From Motacilla alba alba (taxonomy: Eukaryota; Chordata; Aves; Passeriformes; Motacillidae), in assembly GCF_015832195.1 (NCBI RefSeq), contig NC_052018.1:60201666-60265665 (forward strand): a stretch of DNA of 64,000 nt, read 5' to 3'. Of the stretch, positions 61,301 to 64,000 are shown one piece after another. The notes beneath the pieces were generated by a model. That model made no database searches. It saw nothing but the letters and a program-made list of their open reading frames with translations, and was not told the DNA's origin. Both the position numbers and the translations under genes were made by a program. The stretch's first letter is position 1, and each line of letters opens with the position of its first letter.

Positions 61301-63574
61301 GACTGATTCTTATGCTGTTCTATCTTTCTGTAATGGGTAAAAAAATTAATTTCCTTGTATATGGCAGTGTGTTTCCATATATCCCACTGCCAGGTGTGGC
61401 TGTGAACCAGTCCATCTTGCTCTGAATCTTGACTGTGTTTCACAGGCTTGCTAGGACTGTGTCATGGAGGCATTTTCAAATGCAGGAAGAAAGGCAGTTT
61501 GCCCTTTCTTTAGAGACCAAGAAACACAAGTGCTGCCCAAAGAGCTGCTATACATGTGAGTGGTGATGTACTAGATGAATTCGCTTGTCTCAGGGCTGTC
61601 TGCAATGAGAGTGGTGGTAACGGTGGATGTTACCAGCCTCAGGGTGGGAAGACACAGATTGGCCCAGAAGAGCTTTTTCAGATATTTAGAAAGAGGTTTT
61701 GTTCCTTGGGCAGTGTGCCTGGTCACTGTTCCAAAGACACCAGAGGAGCTCTTTATACCACATGAATGCCTTCTCCCAGGCACAGTCCTGGGACCTCCAG
61801 ACCCCCAGAGCTGAGCTCAGCCCTTCAGTCCATTGCTGTGGACTTACTCAGGCATATGCACATGGCCTTTAGGTCTGAAGCCCTCCTGTTTCCCCAGCAA
61901 TCACTGCTCCTGCTCGAGTCTGATTCCAACAAAACCCATTCCCTGACTTTTGTGTCACTGTCCACATTACTGCATCAGCAATGGCACTGCAGCCAGTTCC
62001 TTGCAGAGCCAACGCCAGACCCCGGCCTGTTCCTCCGGCCATTATAGAAGTGTCTCCAACTGGACACTGAGTAGGGCAACTCATGAGTCACACAGCACCC
62101 AGGGAGGCTCCCAAAGTTCCTGTGTGAGTGATGGGCACTCTGCAATACAAATAAATAAAAATTCTTGTGTAAATATAACACACACTGATCCTGCCACTGA
62201 TTCGCACATAAAATAGCAAACGCGCAGCTTGGCCTGTTTTGTAAGATTGAGGAGTGGCTTGAGATACAAGTTAAGTAAGGTTTTATTTCTGGTTTCACCT
62301 CTAGGACCAATGTTCACTGATATTGATATTTAAAGAAGTGCTTTCTTCAGCATGGCTACAATCCAGGGTGTGTGGTGTGGTGGTCTTTTTTTTCCTGTGC
62401 TGGCTTCAAACAAGCTGTGGGTGTCTAGGTGGGTGGGTTGAGTGACATATTAGTGTGGAAGCTTCCTCCCCTTTCAGAGCCTCATGGAGAAGTCAGAAAG
62501 GCATCGTTTTAGAAAGTGACAGGCAGATCAGGTTGGACTATTGCTGATGAAAAAGGGTGTAAATCCATCAAGAATCTTGAATTTGGAACTGCACTGCTAC
62601 AGAGAGCAGGGTGAAGTGAACTTCACTAACCTCTATAAATATTATCTGTCGTTTAATTTCAGATCTGCTCCTCGAAAAGCCTTTCAAAATGCACGCTGCC
62701 TCCTTTCAGCTCCTGGCATCCAATCAAACTAGCTATCTAACAACAAGGAGAAGAGGAAGTCTGTCCTTTGCCTCCATTTAGAAGTGAAAGATTTCCCCCT
62801 TCCCTCCTGCCCACCCCCTTCCCCCCCACTGACTCTGAAGGTCTTCCAATTATCTCCTTTACCTGCCGCATTAAAAAGTAAAACATATGAGTTGCCAGAG
62901 ATACAGAGTCTGAGGACAAGCCACTGTGGCAAAGCCATGACATTAGAACAGATGGAAAACTTCTCGGGAACAAAATGTGCACAAAAAAATGGGTTCTGGC
63001 TTTGAAGTGTATATTCACGGTGGGTGCTTTCATGTCTTTTGAAAAGCCCTAGCTCAAATATGACCTACTTAGGCAACATTCTTATTTATGTCTCCAACTA
63101 AGGAGCAGTATATTTAGCAAATGAGAGGAAATCATCCCCCTGTCATGTTTATAGATTGGAGCAAACTTTGCTGTTTAATTCTTCAACAGATTTGTCTCCA
63201 TAAAAGTGGATGTAATTTAAACACTGTTAAAAAAATCAATAAATTCCAGAAACTTGGGATAAATGGAATCATAATTTCAAATATATATATATATTATATA
63301 TGTACAGACATACATACAGAGAAATAAAGAGAGAACATTTATTCAGTAGACTGCGGTTAAACCATATTTATTTAACTGGTTCAAGAGTAATGGATAAGGC
63401 TGAGCAAAGGTGGAGAGCGAATCGTAAGACTTTGCCATTTGAATTGATGCTAAATGCTAACTATTCTGTAAGATAATAAGGAAAATTCTTAACTCTTCAT
63501 AGACTAGGTAGGCATATCTGAATCAAAATGAGAGGAGATTAAAATGTAGTTTACAAGATTCTTAAATTCAAGAA
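58331..63574. other. single-copy DNA, no gene recognised
   Basis: Unique sequence of moderate AT content. Open frames up to about 110 codons overlap on both strands (for example around 60363-60712 and 61766-62310) and carry no recognised domain. No RNA gene is seen. Confidence 0.5.
63281..63300. repeat. (AT)n microsatellite
   Basis: ATATATATATATAT interrupted once by TT and followed by GTACAGACATACATACAG: a short dinucleotide repeat. Confidence 0.92.
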
Positions 63575-64000
63575 ATTGAAGTTGAAAGGCATTTCAGAAG
63601 GACATTTAGTTCATCTCCCAAAGGCAAGATAAATAAGACCTACATTGTTCTGGACTGTAATCTGTCTAACCCCCAAGGATGGACATTTGGTAAGCTTCCA
63701 AGCAAGCTATTTCCTCTTTTTGCAATTATCACTAGTAGAAGGATCTTGCTGGCATCTAAGCCATGTCTCTCACTGAGGTTACAGCCCATTACCCCTTGTC
63801 CCAGAAGACAAAGAGCACAGATTATTTTTTTTCTGCTTTTTAGTAACCTTTGAAGATTTATCATGTTCCTTCTTTCTTCTTTCGATTTGGCAGCCCTGGT
63901 TTGTTCAGTCTTCTCTCACAGATCATGTTCCTTCTCAATTAAAAGTCTGTCACATCTCACCTATTCCCTCTTCTAAGATGATCCACTCCAAAACCCAGAG
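63575..64000 (-). mobile_element. old CR1 LINE fragment, minus strand, runs off the window
   Basis: The segment follows the order of the CR1 3' region read in reverse: GAAAGGCATTTCAGAAGG and TTAGTTCATCTCCC (the 3' end near 63578), CCCCCAAGGATGG, ACAGCCCATTACCCCTTGTCCC-type sequence (63781-63802), then TTTGAAGATTTATCATG and TTCAGTCTTCTCTC. It is much more diverged than the copy at 14583-15391 and resembles the older CR1 types shared with reptiles. It keeps no open frame. The 5' end lies beyond the window. Confidence 0.83.

Overview
The window looks like vertebrate nuclear DNA from a bird, probably a songbird. It carries a CR1 LINE with the avian 3' end (tandem octamers of the ATTCTATG type), a much older CR1 fragment, and two copies of an LTR family that I recognise from passerine genomes. 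The DNA is AT-rich, and I could not support any protein-coding gene, tRNA, rRNA or CRISPR array. The open frames are short, often overlap on both strands, and resemble no family I know.

Layout. Positions 1-16370 are single-copy, gene-poor DNA with a solo LTR (258-824), an unusual LTR-derived insertion with inverted ends and a 4-bp target duplication (10750-11088), and a CR1 LINE (14583-15391). Positions 16371-36421 are a 20-kb satellite array that dominates the window: about 24.4 direct tandem units of about 813.5 bp, nearly identical to each other. Positions 36427-63574 are again single-copy, with several stretches that read like developmental conserved non-coding elements (homeodomain and octamer motifs, low CpG, no frame). 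Positions 63575-64000 are an old CR1 fragment.

The satellite is the most interesting object. Each unit consists of two diverged halves, A (about 376 bp) and B (about 441 bp). B carries a 71-bp palindrome with two 34-base arms and a 3-base loop. Inside the palindrome, nine TTC/GAA triplets follow each other at exact 5-bp steps, which is the pentamer phasing of heat-shock elements. The array is also bounded like a transposon. Its right end breaks off in the palindrome arm, and its left end begins in the same arm with an inverted, about 92% identical copy of the B tail. The whole 20 kb therefore sits between outward-facing inverted repeats of about 160 bp. I infer either a DNA transposon or foldback element that expanded into a satellite, or a satellite whose edge was inverted. 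A working hypothesis is a stress-responsive (HSF-bound) satellite, analogous in logic to human satellite III. This is not proven by the sequence.
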